This document shows, in pieces, positions 16,295-26,200 of a DNA stretch of 64,000 nucleotides. The notes beneath the pieces were generated by a model. The model was not told the DNA's origin. It did not search any database and saw only the letters and a program-made list of their open reading frames with translations. The DNA lies in the NCBI GenBank assembly GCA_019638455.1, contig JAHBTU010000002.1:902501-966500 (forward strand). The letters are read 5' to 3'. Source of the DNA: Saprospiraceae bacterium. GTDB taxonomy: Bacteria > Bacteroidota > Bacteroidia > Chitinophagales > Saprospiraceae. The translations under genes and the position numbers were made by a program. Every line of letters starts with the position of its first letter. The stretch's first letter is position 1.

Positions 16295-17086
16295 ATGCGC
16301 CTAACCATCCTGCAATCCACACTTGCCTGGGAAAATCCTGCTGCCAACAGGGAGAAGCTCACCCAACAACTTGTCCCATTGAGTGGGCAAACCGACCTTG
16401 TGCTGCTGCCCGAAATGTTCACGACCGGATTTTCCATGAATGCCGCTGCGCTCGCGGAGCCAATGGACGGGCCGACAATGCAGTGGCTCCGCCAAACTGC
16501 CGACGAAATGGGTGCCGCCGTCGCGGGCAGTTTTATGTGTGAGGACAGTGGCAGGTTCTTCAATCGCCTCGTCTTCATGCGTCCGGGTGGGGCGTTCGAT
16601 TTTTACGACAAAAAACACTTGTTTTCGCTGGCGGGCGAACCGAATTACTTCACTGCCGGCAAAAAAAGGCTGACGCTGGAGTGGCGCGGGTGGCGCATCT
16701 GCCCCCTGATTTGTTATGATTTGCGTTTCCCTGTTTGGAGCCGCAACGCGCCCGGTTCGTTTGCGGGCAGAATGGAGCCGCTCTACGATTTGCTGCTTTA
16801 TGTGGCCAACTGGCCTGCCCGCCGCGCACACCACTGGCGCTCGCTTTTGACGGCGCGGGCGATTGAAAATCAAGCCTTCGTCGCGGGGGCAAACATTGTG
16901 GGCACGGACGGCAATGGGCTGGATTACGCGGGGGATTCGGCGCTCATTGATTATTCGGGCGCAATTATTTGTGAGCAAAATGGGCAAGAGGCGCTCCTGA
17001 CTGCCGAACTATCGTTGGAAAATTTGCGCCAATACCGTCTGCAATTGCCTTTTTTGCAGGATGGTGATGTTTTCCACTTTCGTTAG
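16295..17086 (+). CDS. Carbon-nitrogen hydrolase, omega-amidase (YafV/NIT2-like)
   Basis: 263 residues, the usual length for YafV. The nitrilase triad is visible: Glu40 in LLPEMFTTGFSM, Lys106 in YDKKHLFSLAGE, and Cys140 in ICYDLRFPVW. The phrase FTTGFSM and YDLRFPVWSRN point to the omega-amidase branch, which hydrolyses 2-oxoglutaramate or 2-oxosuccinamate in glutamine-transaminase repair and the methionine salvage cycle. A methionine-type aminotransferase is also encoded in this window (52 kb) but is not linked. Confidence 0.92.
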   Translation: MRLTILQSTLAWENPAANREKLTQQLVPLSGQTDLVLLPEMFTTGFSMNAAALAEPMDGPTMQWLRQTADEMGAAVAGSFMCEDSGRFFNRLVFMRPGGAFDFYDKKHLFSLAGEPNYFTAGKKRLTLEWRGWRICPLICYDLRFPVWSRNAPGSFAGRMEPLYDLLLYVANWPARRAHHWRSLLTARAIENQAFVAGANIVGTDGNGLDYAGDSALIDYSGAIICEQNGQEALLTAELSLENLRQYRLQLPFLQDGDVFHFR

Positions 17087-17336
17087 TAACTTTTTTCCAT
17101 ATTTTGTTTCAAAAGCATGGTTTTCTGAAAAGCGTTTCTACCTTTGCCCCGGCTTTTGTGGATTTTACTCCATGCAGTGGTTCTTTTTCAAGTCCTTCCG
17201 GTTAACATTTCCGCCATGCGCAAAAGCCGCTTGAACCATTGCACGCCCGCAAAAAACATCACTAAAACCAACTTTTCGCCTGTGGCGGGGCGAGCGATGG
17301 CACAAGGCCCATCGTCGAACCAAAACGACATAATTT

Positions 17337-18050
17337 ATGTCAGACTCAATTCCTTCCAGTTGTTGCCCCAATAGACCTTTTGCATTCTTACTCGCTTCCC
17401 TCTTCATTTTTTTCACCAGTTCGGCTTTTGCCAACAACACTCCCGGAGTGCCACGCCCCGACGCAGGCGAGCGTATGCTCCAGTTGCGTACTTACATTGC
17501 TGGCTACGCTCAAAATTTCACCGGCATCCGATACAAACACGGCGGTGGTGCTTCGGCATCGGGCTTCGACTGCTCTGGCTTCACGAGTTTTGCCTTGCGT
17601 GAGTTTGGCGTCACCGTGTCGCCCGCATCCTCGGCGCAAGCCAAGGAGGGCGAGGAAGTCAGCCTCGATGCGGTGCAGCCCGGCGACTTGGTGTTTTTTG
17701 GCCGCCGGGGGCGCGTCACGCACGTTGCCTTGGTGGTGGAGCGCACCACCGAGGGCATCATCTGTGTGCACAGCACTTCTTCAAGGGGCATCGTGGTGGA
17801 GAACATCTCCACATCCGGTTATTGGCGCCCCAAAATCATGTTTGCCCGCGACGTGATTACGCGGCAGGCATTGGACAAGCACTTGCTGGATGAAATCAGT
17901 ATTTCGCCTGTGCTGCTTGCGGCATTTGATGAAATGACCCCGGAGTGCGCCGAGGAGTTTGAACAAGCGTGCCGCGAGGTAAGCCCGTTGCCAATGCTGG
18001 CCTCGCTGGATGCCCAGGCGCAGCTCAAAATGGCGTATCGTACAAACTAA
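17337..18050 (+). CDS. Secreted NlpC/P60 (C40) cell-wall endopeptidase
   Basis: 237 residues. A hydrophobic signal peptide (about residues 13-31, FAFLLASLFIFFTSSAFAN) precedes an NlpC/P60 domain with Cys79 in GFDCSGFTSF, His129 in RVTHVALVVE and a third polar residue, His145, in CVHSTSSRG. It should cleave gamma-D-Glu-meso-DAP bonds in peptidoglycan stem peptides. The C-terminal ~60 residues are outside the domain. A TACCTTTG promoter-like box lies ~190 bp upstream (17139-17146), implying a long leader that holds a short F-rich frame (see findings). A strong terminator follows. Confidence 0.92.
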   Translation: MSDSIPSSCCPNRPFAFLLASLFIFFTSSAFANNTPGVPRPDAGERMLQLRTYIAGYAQNFTGIRYKHGGGASASGFDCSGFTSFALREFGVTVSPASSAQAKEGEEVSLDAVQPGDLVFFGRRGRVTHVALVVERTTEGIICVHSTSSRGIVVENISTSGYWRPKIMFARDVITRQALDKHLLDEISISPVLLAAFDEMTPECAEEFEQACREVSPLPMLASLDAQAQLKMAYRTN

Positions 18051-18150
18051 TTCACCAACTTCAATAGGCTACCATGCCTAAAACTCTGTGCGAGGGGAGC
18101 ATCGGGTGGCATTCGAGGCCACCACATCCAAACAAAACGTTCTTTGAGGA

Positions 18151-18187
18151 AAAAGGGCGCTCCGCGTTGCGGGGCGGCCCTTTTTTC
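18151..18187 (+). terminator. Intrinsic terminator after the NlpC/P60 gene
   Basis: Stem AAAAGGGC-GCTCCGC pairs with GCGGGGC-GGCCCTTTT and runs into TTTTTT. The loop is 3 nt. Confidence 0.85.
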
Positions 18188-18214
18188 TTGCACCTCAAAC
18201 AACTCCAACCCCAC

Positions 18215-18222
18215 TACCTTTG
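18215..18222 (+). promoter_or_regulatory. -7 box TACCTTTG of the GNAT gene
   Basis: Exact match to TAnnTTTG, 19 bp upstream of the ATG at 18241. A TTG occurs ~24 nt upstream. It rules out the in-frame TTG at 18220 as start. Confidence 0.65.
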
Positions 18223-18240
18223 ACCCTAAACACATTAATC

Positions 18241-18711
18241 ATGTATGACAACATAATAATCCGCCCTGCCACCGAAGCCGACTTGCCAGCTGTCCACGCC
18301 TTGATGTACGAGCTGGCGGTGTACGAAAAAGAACCTGAGGCCGTGTTCACTACTGTGGACGAATACACGGAGGATTTCAGGAACGGCCTGTTTGAGAGCC
18401 ATGTCGCCGAGATGGATGGCCAAGTGGTCGGCATGACCTTGTTCTTCATGGCCTATTCCTCTTGGAAGGGGAAAATGCTCTATCTCGATGATTTTGTCGT
18501 GACCGAATCGCACCGGCGCTATGGCATCGGGCAGATGCTGTTCGACGCCTTTGTGGAGGAAGGCCGCCGCAGAGGATGTCGGTTGGTCAAGTGGCAGGTG
18601 TTGGATTGGAACGAGCCTGCGTTGAAGTTTTACAGAAAAAACGGAGCCATCATCGAGACGGGCTGGTGGAATGGGAAGATATTTCGTGACTCGTCGGAAG
18701 CTCGCCGATAG
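18241..18711 (+). CDS. GNAT-family N-acetyltransferase
   Basis: 156 residues. The N-terminal IIIRPATEADLPAVHALMYELA and the acetyl-CoA pyrophosphate loop DDFVVTESHRRYGIGQMLFDAF (R-x-x-G-x-G type) are canonical, followed by KWQVLDWNEPALKFYRKNGA. The closest functional analogues are spermidine/spermine- or diamine-acetyltransferase-like proteins of similar length, but the substrate is not certain. Own promoter; convergent with the DUF1275 gene. Confidence 0.92.
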   Translation: MYDNIIIRPATEADLPAVHALMYELAVYEKEPEAVFTTVDEYTEDFRNGLFESHVAEMDGQVVGMTLFFMAYSSWKGKMLYLDDFVVTESHRRYGIGQMLFDAFVEEGRRRGCRLVKWQVLDWNEPALKFYRKNGAIIETGWWNGKIFRDSSEARR

Positions 18712-18726
18712 GTCACCGTTTTGGGG

Positions 18727-19494
18727 TCACTTATCCTCGTCGCTCTTTGGCTTGAAGCGCCACAAGTCGTGTATCATGACCCCGATGATGATGCCAGCTG
18801 GCACAAAAAACACTTCTGTGTGCAGGCGCGGGAACACGCCCACGCTAAACATGGCGCCTGTCAAAAAACTGACCATGACAATGACGCGCAGCAGCGCCTC
18901 GCGCTGGATGAGCCGCCTTTTTTCGCCCTCCGAATGGAATATCTCCGCAATGTCAACCCCCAATTCGTTCACGACCCCCGTCATCTGACTCGCCTTGATA
19001 AGCGAGGAAGTGGTGAGGCTGACCATCGCGTTCTGGATACCGATGGAAAAAAGAATCATGCCCGGAAAAGCCACGGGGTGCAGGGCGGCTGAGTCGTCGG
19101 CTGCCGAGCCAACATAGATGAAAATGCTGGCCACCACCATGAGCGGCAGCAGATGAAGATAGCGCCATTTGAGCAGTTTTTCGCGCTCCACGCACCAGCC
19201 CGCGAAAAAGCCTCCCAGAAAAAATGCGAACAACCACAAAAAGATGGACCCTGCGGTATTGAGCTTGCCCTGATACAAGTCTTCTGCGATTTGGGGCAGC
19301 AGCCCCGTCACGTTCGTCACTACCACCGAGAAGGTCATCAGGCCAGCGTAAATGACGATGCCGGAACTAAATGGATAGATAAACGCATAGAGCATTTTGA
19401 TGCGGAAAGAACGTCGCCGCACCCGTTCGCTCGGTCGGGGCAACATGCTTACCAGCGTGGGAGGATAGAGATATTCGTACCAGCGATTTCTCAT
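18727..19494 (-). CDS. YoaK/DUF1275-family membrane protein
   Basis: 255 residues from ATG at 19494 (MRNRWYEYLYPPT). About six hydrophobic segments are spaced as in the DUF1275 family. Motifs include YPFSSGIVIYAGLMTFSVV, GSIFLWLFAFFLGGFFAG, and the signature SIGIQNAMVSLTTSSLIKASQMTGVV. The function of DUF1275 proteins is unknown; a transporter-like fold is likely. Reading from further upstream (to 19596) would enter the promoter region of the divergent fumarylacetoacetase gene. Confidence 0.88.
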   Translation of the reverse strand: MRNRWYEYLYPPTLVSMLPRPSERVRRRSFRIKMLYAFIYPFSSGIVIYAGLMTFSVVVTNVTGLLPQIAEDLYQGKLNTAGSIFLWLFAFFLGGFFAGWCVEREKLLKWRYLHLLPLMVVASIFIYVGSAADDSAALHPVAFPGMILFSIGIQNAMVSLTTSSLIKASQMTGVVNELGVDIAEIFHSEGEKRRLIQREALLRVIVMVSFLTGAMFSVGVFPRLHTEVFFVPAGIIIGVMIHDLWRFKPKSDEDK

Positions 19495-19611
19495 AAAATG
19501 ATTACTTGCAAATGATGCGGAGCTGACGAAGGATGATTGATGAGGTTGCTCCAACGAGAATTTGCGACTTTTGCCGCAATTCGCAAATTTAACCATAACG
19601 CACTAAAATCC

Positions 19612-20862
19612 ATGCGCACTCTTACTTCGTGGCTCCCAATTTCTCCTGATTCTGATTTTTCGCTTCACAACTTGCCTTATGGCGTGTTTCACACGGGCGA
19701 TGGGAAAGCCCGCGCAGGCATCGCTATCGGCGAGCATATTGTTGATTTGGCAACTGCTGCGGAGGCCGGATTGTTCGGCAAGCGCCGTTTTTTTAAAAAA
19801 ATATTTGAACAAAACACGCTCAACGAGTTCATCGCGCTCGGCAAACCCGTCACCAACCGCGTTCGCCAAAAAGTGTTGACTTGGCTCACGCAAGTCGCTG
19901 CGCCCGAAAATGCCGCTCGCCTGTTGGTGGAGCGCCGAAAAGCGACCATGTTGCTCCCGGTTCGCGTGGGCAATTACACGGATTTTTACAGCAGCATCGA
20001 GCATGCCACCAATGTGGGCAAGATGTTTCGCCCCGACAACCCGCTGCTGCCCAACTGGCGTTGGATTCCGGTGGGCTATCACGGCAGGGCATCGTCGGTG
20101 GTATTGAGTGACACGCCTATTCGCCGCCCGTGGGGACAGATTCTGCTCAAAGACCAAGAAACACCCGTGTTCAGCCCCTCGCGGCAACTCGATTTTGAAC
20201 TTGAAATGGCGTTTGTCATCGGGAAGGACAGCCCTCTGGGGACACCGATAGCGGTGGACAAGGCGGATGAGTATATTTTTGGTCTGGTGTTGTTCAACGA
20301 CTGGAGCGCGCGCGACATACAGCGCTGGGAGTATGTGCCGCTTGGCCCTTTTTTGGGTAAAAATTTCGGTTCGTCCATCTCCCCATGGATAGTGCCACTC
20401 GAAGCCCTCAAGCCCTTTCGCGTGAAAGGGCCGAAGCAACAGCCTGCGCCGCTCTCCTATCTGCAACACGGCTCCAAAGGTGGGCACAACTTCGACATTG
20501 CGCTGGAAGTAGGCATCAGGGGCGAAGGCGCTGGCACGGAAACCATCGTGGCACGCTCCAACTCCAAATACCTTTACTGGTCCATGGCGCAACAACTGGC
20601 GCACCACACCGTGAATGGCTGCAACGTGTGTGTGGGCGACCTGATGGCTTCCGGCACGATTAGCGGGCCTCAATCGGGCACCTACGGCTCCATGCTTGAG
20701 CTCTCGTGGGGCGGCAAAGAGCCAATTCGGCTGAACGACGGCACCACGCGCACTTTCCTGTTGGATGGCGACACGGTGACGATGCGGGGCTGGGCGGCCA
20801 AGGGCGGCCTTCGCGTCGGGTTTGGTGAGGTGAGCGGAGCAGTGCTGAAGGCTTTGGATTGA
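19612..20862 (+). CDS. fahA: Fumarylacetoacetase
   Basis: 416 residues, matching the eukaryotic-type FAH length of ~420. The N-terminal SH3-like domain begins SDFSLHNLPYGVFHTGDG. The catalytic domain has the metal ligands in NYTDFYSSIEHATNVGKMFRP, the DFELEMAFVIG Glu pair, and NDWSARDIQRWEYVPLGPFLGKNFG. It performs the last step of tyrosine catabolism, hydrolysing fumarylacetoacetate. No other tyrosine-degradation gene is adjacent. ATG at 19612 is preferred over the more upstream ATG that lies within the divergent intergenic region. Confidence 0.95.
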   Translation: MRTLTSWLPISPDSDFSLHNLPYGVFHTGDGKARAGIAIGEHIVDLATAAEAGLFGKRRFFKKIFEQNTLNEFIALGKPVTNRVRQKVLTWLTQVAAPENAARLLVERRKATMLLPVRVGNYTDFYSSIEHATNVGKMFRPDNPLLPNWRWIPVGYHGRASSVVLSDTPIRRPWGQILLKDQETPVFSPSRQLDFELEMAFVIGKDSPLGTPIAVDKADEYIFGLVLFNDWSARDIQRWEYVPLGPFLGKNFGSSISPWIVPLEALKPFRVKGPKQQPAPLSYLQHGSKGGHNFDIALEVGIRGEGAGTETIVARSNSKYLYWSMAQQLAHHTVNGCNVCVGDLMASGTISGPQSGTYGSMLELSWGGKEPIRLNDGTTRTFLLDGDTVTMRGWAAKGGLRVGFGEVSGAVLKALD

Positions 20863-20927
20863 GCGATGCGCGACTTTGTTTACAAAAAAGTAAAGATGGA
20901 AATGGAGCGCCCTCGTTGTGCATATTA

Positions 20928-20935
20928 TACATTTG
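20928..20935 (+). promoter_or_regulatory. -7 box TACATTTG upstream of the T9SS cargo gene
   Basis: It matches TAnnTTTG, 45 bp upstream of the ATG at 20980, and supports that start. No clear -33 box. Confidence 0.5.
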
Positions 20936-20979
20936 TGTCTCCACAAAAGTTTTCCCACATTATTACTTGCGTTTTGTCC

Positions 20980-22404
20980 ATGAGAATAATTTTACTATTC
21001 GCTTTTTTGTCATTACTTCCCACTCGGAGTTTTTCCCAAATTTACACCCAAGATTTTGGGGGAGATGATAGTCCTGATTTGCCAATTGGATGGTCAAAAT
21101 CTCCCGCAAATGCAAGTGTAGATTTGAGTACAGCATCAGTGTCCCCTAGTGGAGGGGCCAATTTAAGGGCTAATAATAATATAGGAGGAAGCGGTGCTGG
21201 TGCAATCACATTTCAAATAGAAGGTGAAATAAACGCCACAGGGTTCAAGAATATACAAGCTTCATTTGAACATAGAAGAACTGGTGCAATGCCTGCTATC
21301 GGGATGCAGTATAGTATCAATGGTGTTGATTGGAGTCCTGTGCCCGGATTTACCACAAATGCCAATTCTACGTGGAGCACCATAAATCTTTCCTTGCCCT
21401 CTAATGCAAACAACGTTAGCGATTTACGTCTTCGTTGGTCTTATAGTGCAGTTGGAGGGGGGGCATCTGCGGCGAATTATCGTATTGACAACCTAATCAT
21501 TTCCGGAGCTCCATGCGCTGCCGCGCCATCAACGCAAGCCACTAATTTTTCTTCCTCTGGCATTACCACCGACCAAATGACTATCAACTTCACAAGAGGT
21601 AATGGAGATAGGGTAGTTGTGTTGGCAAAAGAAAGTGCCCCTGTTGATTCTGACCCAACCGATGGCTTGTCGTACACGGCTAACGCCCAGTTTGGAAGTG
21701 GCTCAGAGATAGGCATAGGCAATTTTGTTGTTTATGACGGAATAGGAAACAACGTTACGGTTACTGGATTGGCAATTGGGACAACATACTATTTCGCCAT
21801 TTACGAATATAGCAGTGATTGTTTTACCTATAAAACTCCTCCACTTACAAGTGATGCAACAACCCCAGTACAGCTTGCTTATTTCAATATACAATCAGCA
21901 GACATCAATAGTATTAGCCTGATTTGGAAAACACTAAGCGAGCAGTCCAACCAGTTGTTTGAGATAGAGCACTCTGTTAATGGTGTTGAATTTAAAACTT
22001 TTGGCAGGGTCAATGGTGCTGGTAATTCTAACGCTGAACGATACTATGAGTATGTTCACAGAGCCCCTGCTTTTGGCGTGAATTTTTATCGCTTAAAACA
22101 AGTAGACTTCAATGGGGATTATAGCTACAGCCCCATTCGTTCTGTCAGAATTGCTGAACCATTAAGTATCCGCCTCTTCCCCTCTCCCGCCGCCGACCGG
22201 CTGACCTTGCAGTTGGATAAACCTTTGTCGGAGGATGCTGTTTGGGCCATGTTTGACCAGTCGGGCCGGCTCGTCCAACGCGGCGTGTTTGCCTCGCATC
22301 AGCTCCTGCCCGACTTCGACTTGACGACACTCTCTGCTGGTTTCTACACTTTGCAAGTCATCGCCGGACGCGACTCGTTTGTGCGGAAGTTTCAGAAACA
22401 ATAG
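20980..22404 (+). CDS. T9SS-secreted surface protein (FN3-like, C-terminal sorting domain)
   Basis: 474 residues: signal peptide RIILLFAFLSLLPTRSFSQ; a beta-rich domain (about 25-180; IYTQDFGG, YSINGVDWSPVPG, RIDNLIISG) of the kind found in secreted adhesins; a fibronectin III-like segment (about 190-290); and a type A T9SS sorting domain at the end (IRLFPSPAADRLTLQLDK then LSAGFYTLQVIAG...FVRKF). It should be exported by Sec, then moved across the outer membrane by T9SS with removal of the sorting domain. The first ~1.1 kb is visibly AT-rich compared with its neighbours, while the sorting-domain part from ~22165 returns to high GC. Ligand or activity unknown. Confidence 0.85.
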   Translation: MRIILLFAFLSLLPTRSFSQIYTQDFGGDDSPDLPIGWSKSPANASVDLSTASVSPSGGANLRANNNIGGSGAGAITFQIEGEINATGFKNIQASFEHRRTGAMPAIGMQYSINGVDWSPVPGFTTNANSTWSTINLSLPSNANNVSDLRLRWSYSAVGGGASAANYRIDNLIISGAPCAAAPSTQATNFSSSGITTDQMTINFTRGNGDRVVVLAKESAPVDSDPTDGLSYTANAQFGSGSEIGIGNFVVYDGIGNNVTVTGLAIGTTYYFAIYEYSSDCFTYKTPPLTSDATTPVQLAYFNIQSADINSISLIWKTLSEQSNQLFEIEHSVNGVEFKTFGRVNGAGNSNAERYYEYVHRAPAFGVNFYRLKQVDFNGDYSYSPIRSVRIAEPLSIRLFPSPAADRLTLQLDKPLSEDAVWAMFDQSGRLVQRGVFASHQLLPDFDLTTLSAGFYTLQVIAGRDSFVRKFQKQ

Positions 22405-22459
22405 CCCTTCTTCTCTTGTTTTGTGCTGTCATTCCAACCCCTCGTCACGCTCAACTCCC

Positions 22460-23125
22460 ATGCTAAAACACGTTCTCTTCGACAATGACGGCACCATAGT
22501 GGATTCGGAAATCATCGCCGTGCGCACCTCTTTGAGTTTGCTCCGCACCTATGGTCTCCACATAAGCGAGCAGGAATATAGTCGCCGTTTTCCCGGCCTT
22601 TTGGAACGCGACATTGTGGCGATTATAAGCAAGGAATATGGCATCCAAGTTCCTGATGATTATTTCGACCGACTGCGAGCACTGCATATTGTTGCATTTG
22701 ACACAGAACTGCGTGCCATAGCAGGTATGCCCACCATTTTCCGAAAATTGAAAATCCCTAAAAGCATGGTCTCGAATGGCAGTGTGCGCCATGTGGAGCG
22801 ATGCCTCCGTCGGGTGCGTCTGCGCTCGACACTTGACGGACACATTTTCTCTGCCGAACATGTGGAACGCCCCAAGCCCCACCCTGATGTCTATCATCAC
22901 GCTTTGGAAAAATTGCAACTCCAGCCTGCCGATATTCTCGTGGTGGAGGACAGCCCCACGGGCGTGGTGGCTGCCAAACAGGCCGGGCTTCGAGTGGTGG
23001 GTTTTCTCGGCGCGGCGCATATCCACGACGGTCACGACGAGCGGCTGCTTGAGTGCGGCGCCGATTTTATCGCGGCGGATGCGCGGGGATTGGGGCGGCT
23101 GTTCGAGCGGTTTGAGGTGTTGTGA
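22460..23125 (+). CDS. HAD-superfamily hydrolase (beta-phosphoglucomutase-like)
   Basis: 221 residues. Motif I is FDNDGTIVDSEI (DxDGT), motif II SMVSNGS, motif III the Lys in RPKPHPDVYHHAL, and motif IV VVEDSPTGVVAAKQAGLRVVG. The helical cap between motifs I and II and the PKPxPDxY signature place it with subfamily IA phosphatases and phosphoglucomutases. The substrate is unknown. ATG at 22460 starts right at the conserved MLKHVLFDNDG. Confidence 0.9.
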   Translation: MLKHVLFDNDGTIVDSEIIAVRTSLSLLRTYGLHISEQEYSRRFPGLLERDIVAIISKEYGIQVPDDYFDRLRALHIVAFDTELRAIAGMPTIFRKLKIPKSMVSNGSVRHVERCLRRVRLRSTLDGHIFSAEHVERPKPHPDVYHHALEKLQLQPADILVVEDSPTGVVAAKQAGLRVVGFLGAAHIHDGHDERLLECGADFIAADARGLGRLFERFEVL

Positions 23126-23134
23126 GGCTGGGGG

Positions 23135-23236
23135 GTGTAGTCAACACAAATCAGCCCCGTCCGCTTCACTTGGCCGGGCAAGCCCTTGCGTACAGGTTCT
23201 GACAAGGTGGTTTTGAACGAACGGCGCTCGCAATCC
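23135..23236 (-). repeat. ~180-bp repeat family, partial copy (about 100 bp)
   Basis: Matches the first half of the copy at 61214-61394 (CAAATCAGCCCCGTCCGCTT, TCTGACAAGGTGGTTTTGAA, CGAACGG.GCTCGCAATCC). It stops immediately at the stop codon of the ThuA gene. The other copies are at 33757-33936 and 46940-47117. Confidence 0.8.
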
Positions 23237-26200
23237 TCACCAATCAAACCTGACCCAATCCACGCACACCACGCCGCGATTGGGTTCTTGTCTGTTTTTG
23301 AACACAAAGAATAAATCGCAGTAAGCGCCGCAGCCGTTGGCACGGTTCGCGGGAAGAGCGATTTTCATTTCCTCAAAAATTATCCGTTGCGCATCGGAAG
23401 GTGCCAAATGCAAGGTGCCAAGAAGCGAGCCATCGGGGCTGCCCGTGCGCAGTTCGAGTAGCCCGCCGGCACTGTCGCCAAAGCCCAAGCGCAAGACCAA
23501 AGACTTCAATCCCGTCAGGTCAACTCGCCGAAACGCGAACCAAGCGTTGTGCTTCAAATCGCGCAGCACCACCGTGTCGTTGTCGAAAGGTCGGTGCGGA
23601 CTTACGCCCTCGTTGCGCTCGTCGCACTTTTCGGCTTGCAACATGGCCGGGCGCAGTATCAAGGTCTCGCTACCCTCCAATGGCGGCAACCCTTGATAGC
23701 CTCGGTCGCGGTATGCGGCCTTCATCAAATATGCTCCCGTCGTGCCAGCAAGCACATATCTCCCCGCCAAAGGAAGCGACTGCACGGGTTTGGGAGGAGC
23801 GCCGAGCGACAGTATCCACAGCGACATCTGTATCGCCTCTTCCTCTCTGATTTGTGGATGTGGGGTCATGTACGACGCGCCCCAATTGCCCCCGCCGCCG
23901 TAGATGATTTTTCGGTAAATGCTCGGCACGGCGAAGGCAATGTTGTTGCGATATCGCTCGGCCACAGCCTGAAAAGACGGGCCATTGATTTGCCTGTCAA
24001 CAGCATGGCAGCTCTTGCAATCGGACTGCTCCACAAGGCGCTTGCCTTCGGCGTATTTTTCGGGTTGAGCCGTCGAGGCGGGGGTTTGGGCGAGTGCTGC
24101 GGGGTTGATGCCCTTTTCCAAATACTCGACCGATGTGCTGATGGCGTGCGGCGCGATGCCGTCATTGCTCAAAGAGCCGTCCTCGCGGTCGTCCACCACA
24201 AGTTGGTAGTGCAGCGTGTCGCCCGCGCGATAAAAACTTCGATTGCGCCCGCCCAAATCCCACCACACGCGCGGCGGCTCATTGCCGACGCTGATGAGCT
24301 TGCGCGCAGTGGCGGTGGCGCCGTGCGCATCCGTCACCGTCAGCATCGCCTCGTACACGCCCGGTTTTTGAAAAATATGCGTCAAGCCCCCTCCCCTTGT
24401 TTGCACACGCCCTACGAGCGTCGTGCTTTGCCCATTTTTTTCAGACAGTCGAACAGGCACAAAAGACCCGCTTGCGAGGGGTGAGGCGTCTCCAAAATCC
24501 AATTGATAGGCAATCTTGTCTCCGTCGTAATCTTTTGATTTTGAAAAAGAAAAAACAACCTCGCAGGGAGCGCCACACGCGGTTTTGTTTGCTTCCAGCA
24601 CCGCAACGGGATGGCGATTGCCCTGCACATAATCAATTCTGCTCAATCGCGCGTCCTCGTTTGACGAATACCAGCGCGCACCATATTCGAGCACCCAAAG
24701 CGAGCCGCTTTTTTGGTCGAGCAGCATATCCATCGGGCGACTTAGCGGCACCGAATCGGCGAAAGGCTCCAACCGATAAAAATCGCCCAAGCTGTCGAGC
24801 GTCACAGCCATGAGCCAGTTGCGCATCCAGTCGTAGATGATGAGTTTGCCGTCGAAATATGTCGGAAAACGAGTGGCTTCGGGGTATTTGTCGCAGTAAT
24901 AAACTGGCCCGGCCATCGCGTTTCGCCCGCCCGTGCCCACATTCGGAAAGTCGCGGATTTTACTGTACGGATACCAGATAAAGGCGGGCTGGGCTGGTGG
25001 CAACGTTCGTGCGCCTGTGTTGTTGGGCGAATCGTTCACGGGATTTTGAGGATCGAAAAACGCCCCCGATTGTTGGGTGGAAAAATCGTAGGCTCGATAG
25101 GGCTGATTGTCTGCCACGAAATAAGGCCAGCCGTAGTTTCCAGCTTCGCGGGCGCGGTTGATTTCATCGAAACCCATAGGGCCGCGAGCGGTGTCGGAGT
25201 GCCAAGCGTCCGGGCCGATGTCGCCCCAAAAGAGCAATTGGCGACGCTCGTCGTACGAGATGCGAAAAGGGTTGCGGCAGCCCATGACGTAGATTTCTGG
25301 ACGGCCACCCTGTTGCTCGTCGGGCGCGGTGCCGTTCTTCACGCGGAGGCCTTTTTTTGCAAACAAATTCCCCGCCGGGCAAACATACCCTCCATCGTCC
25401 GAAGGTTTTATTCTCAAAATTTTACCTCTCAAATCGTTCGTATTGGCAGCGCTCCGCTGCGCGTCGAACGCTTCCCTGCCCTGGCGCTTGTCAATGGGTG
25501 CAAACCCATCGGAGGCAAAAGGGCTGGTGTTGTCGCCTGTCGCCAAGAATAGATTGCCTTCCGCGTCGAAGGTCATGCTGCCGGCGGCGTGGAAGCAGTC
25601 TTTGTGGCCGACGGGGATGGTGAGCAACACCGTCTCGGAAGCGCGGTCGAGGGTGTCGTCCTGAAAGACGAAGCGCGACAGTTGGTTCATGGAGTCTTTC
25701 AAGGAGGAATAGTACAGATAAATCCATCGGTTGTCGTGCCAATGAGGGTCAATGGCGACCCCAAGCAGGCCGTCGCCCATTTCGGAATAGACAGGCAGTT
25801 TTGTCACCGTGTTCAGCAGACCTGTCGTGGGGTTGAACAGTTTTATTTGCCCGTGCCGCTCGATGAGGATGATTTTGCCATCGGGAAACTGGGCGATTTC
25901 CATCGGCTCGTGCAGGTCGCTGGCTACCACCGTCTTGACGAACCGCGTTGGGTCGGGCGCTCTTTGCGTTCGGCAGCGCCCGTAGTCGAGGGGGCGATTT
26001 TTCCCGATGGCATAGCGCAAGCCATCAAGCAAGTGTCGTTGGAAAACGGGAGCGCTGTACGACGCGGGAATGTGACCCAAGGCGGTGTAAAAGGCCCGCC
26101 CCCCGTCGTATTCGTGTCGCCAAGCCAAAGGGTGTGGTGCCTCGTCGGCAGCGTCATCTTTCACGCGCAGCAACCACTCGAGGTCTGGCTCAAGCGAGCG

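Noticed and set aside
17173..17235. Phe-rich mini-ORF as a pheA- or pheS-type attenuator leader
   Set aside because: There is no terminator or antiterminator pairing and the downstream gene is a cell-wall hydrolase. Kept only as a low-interest finding.
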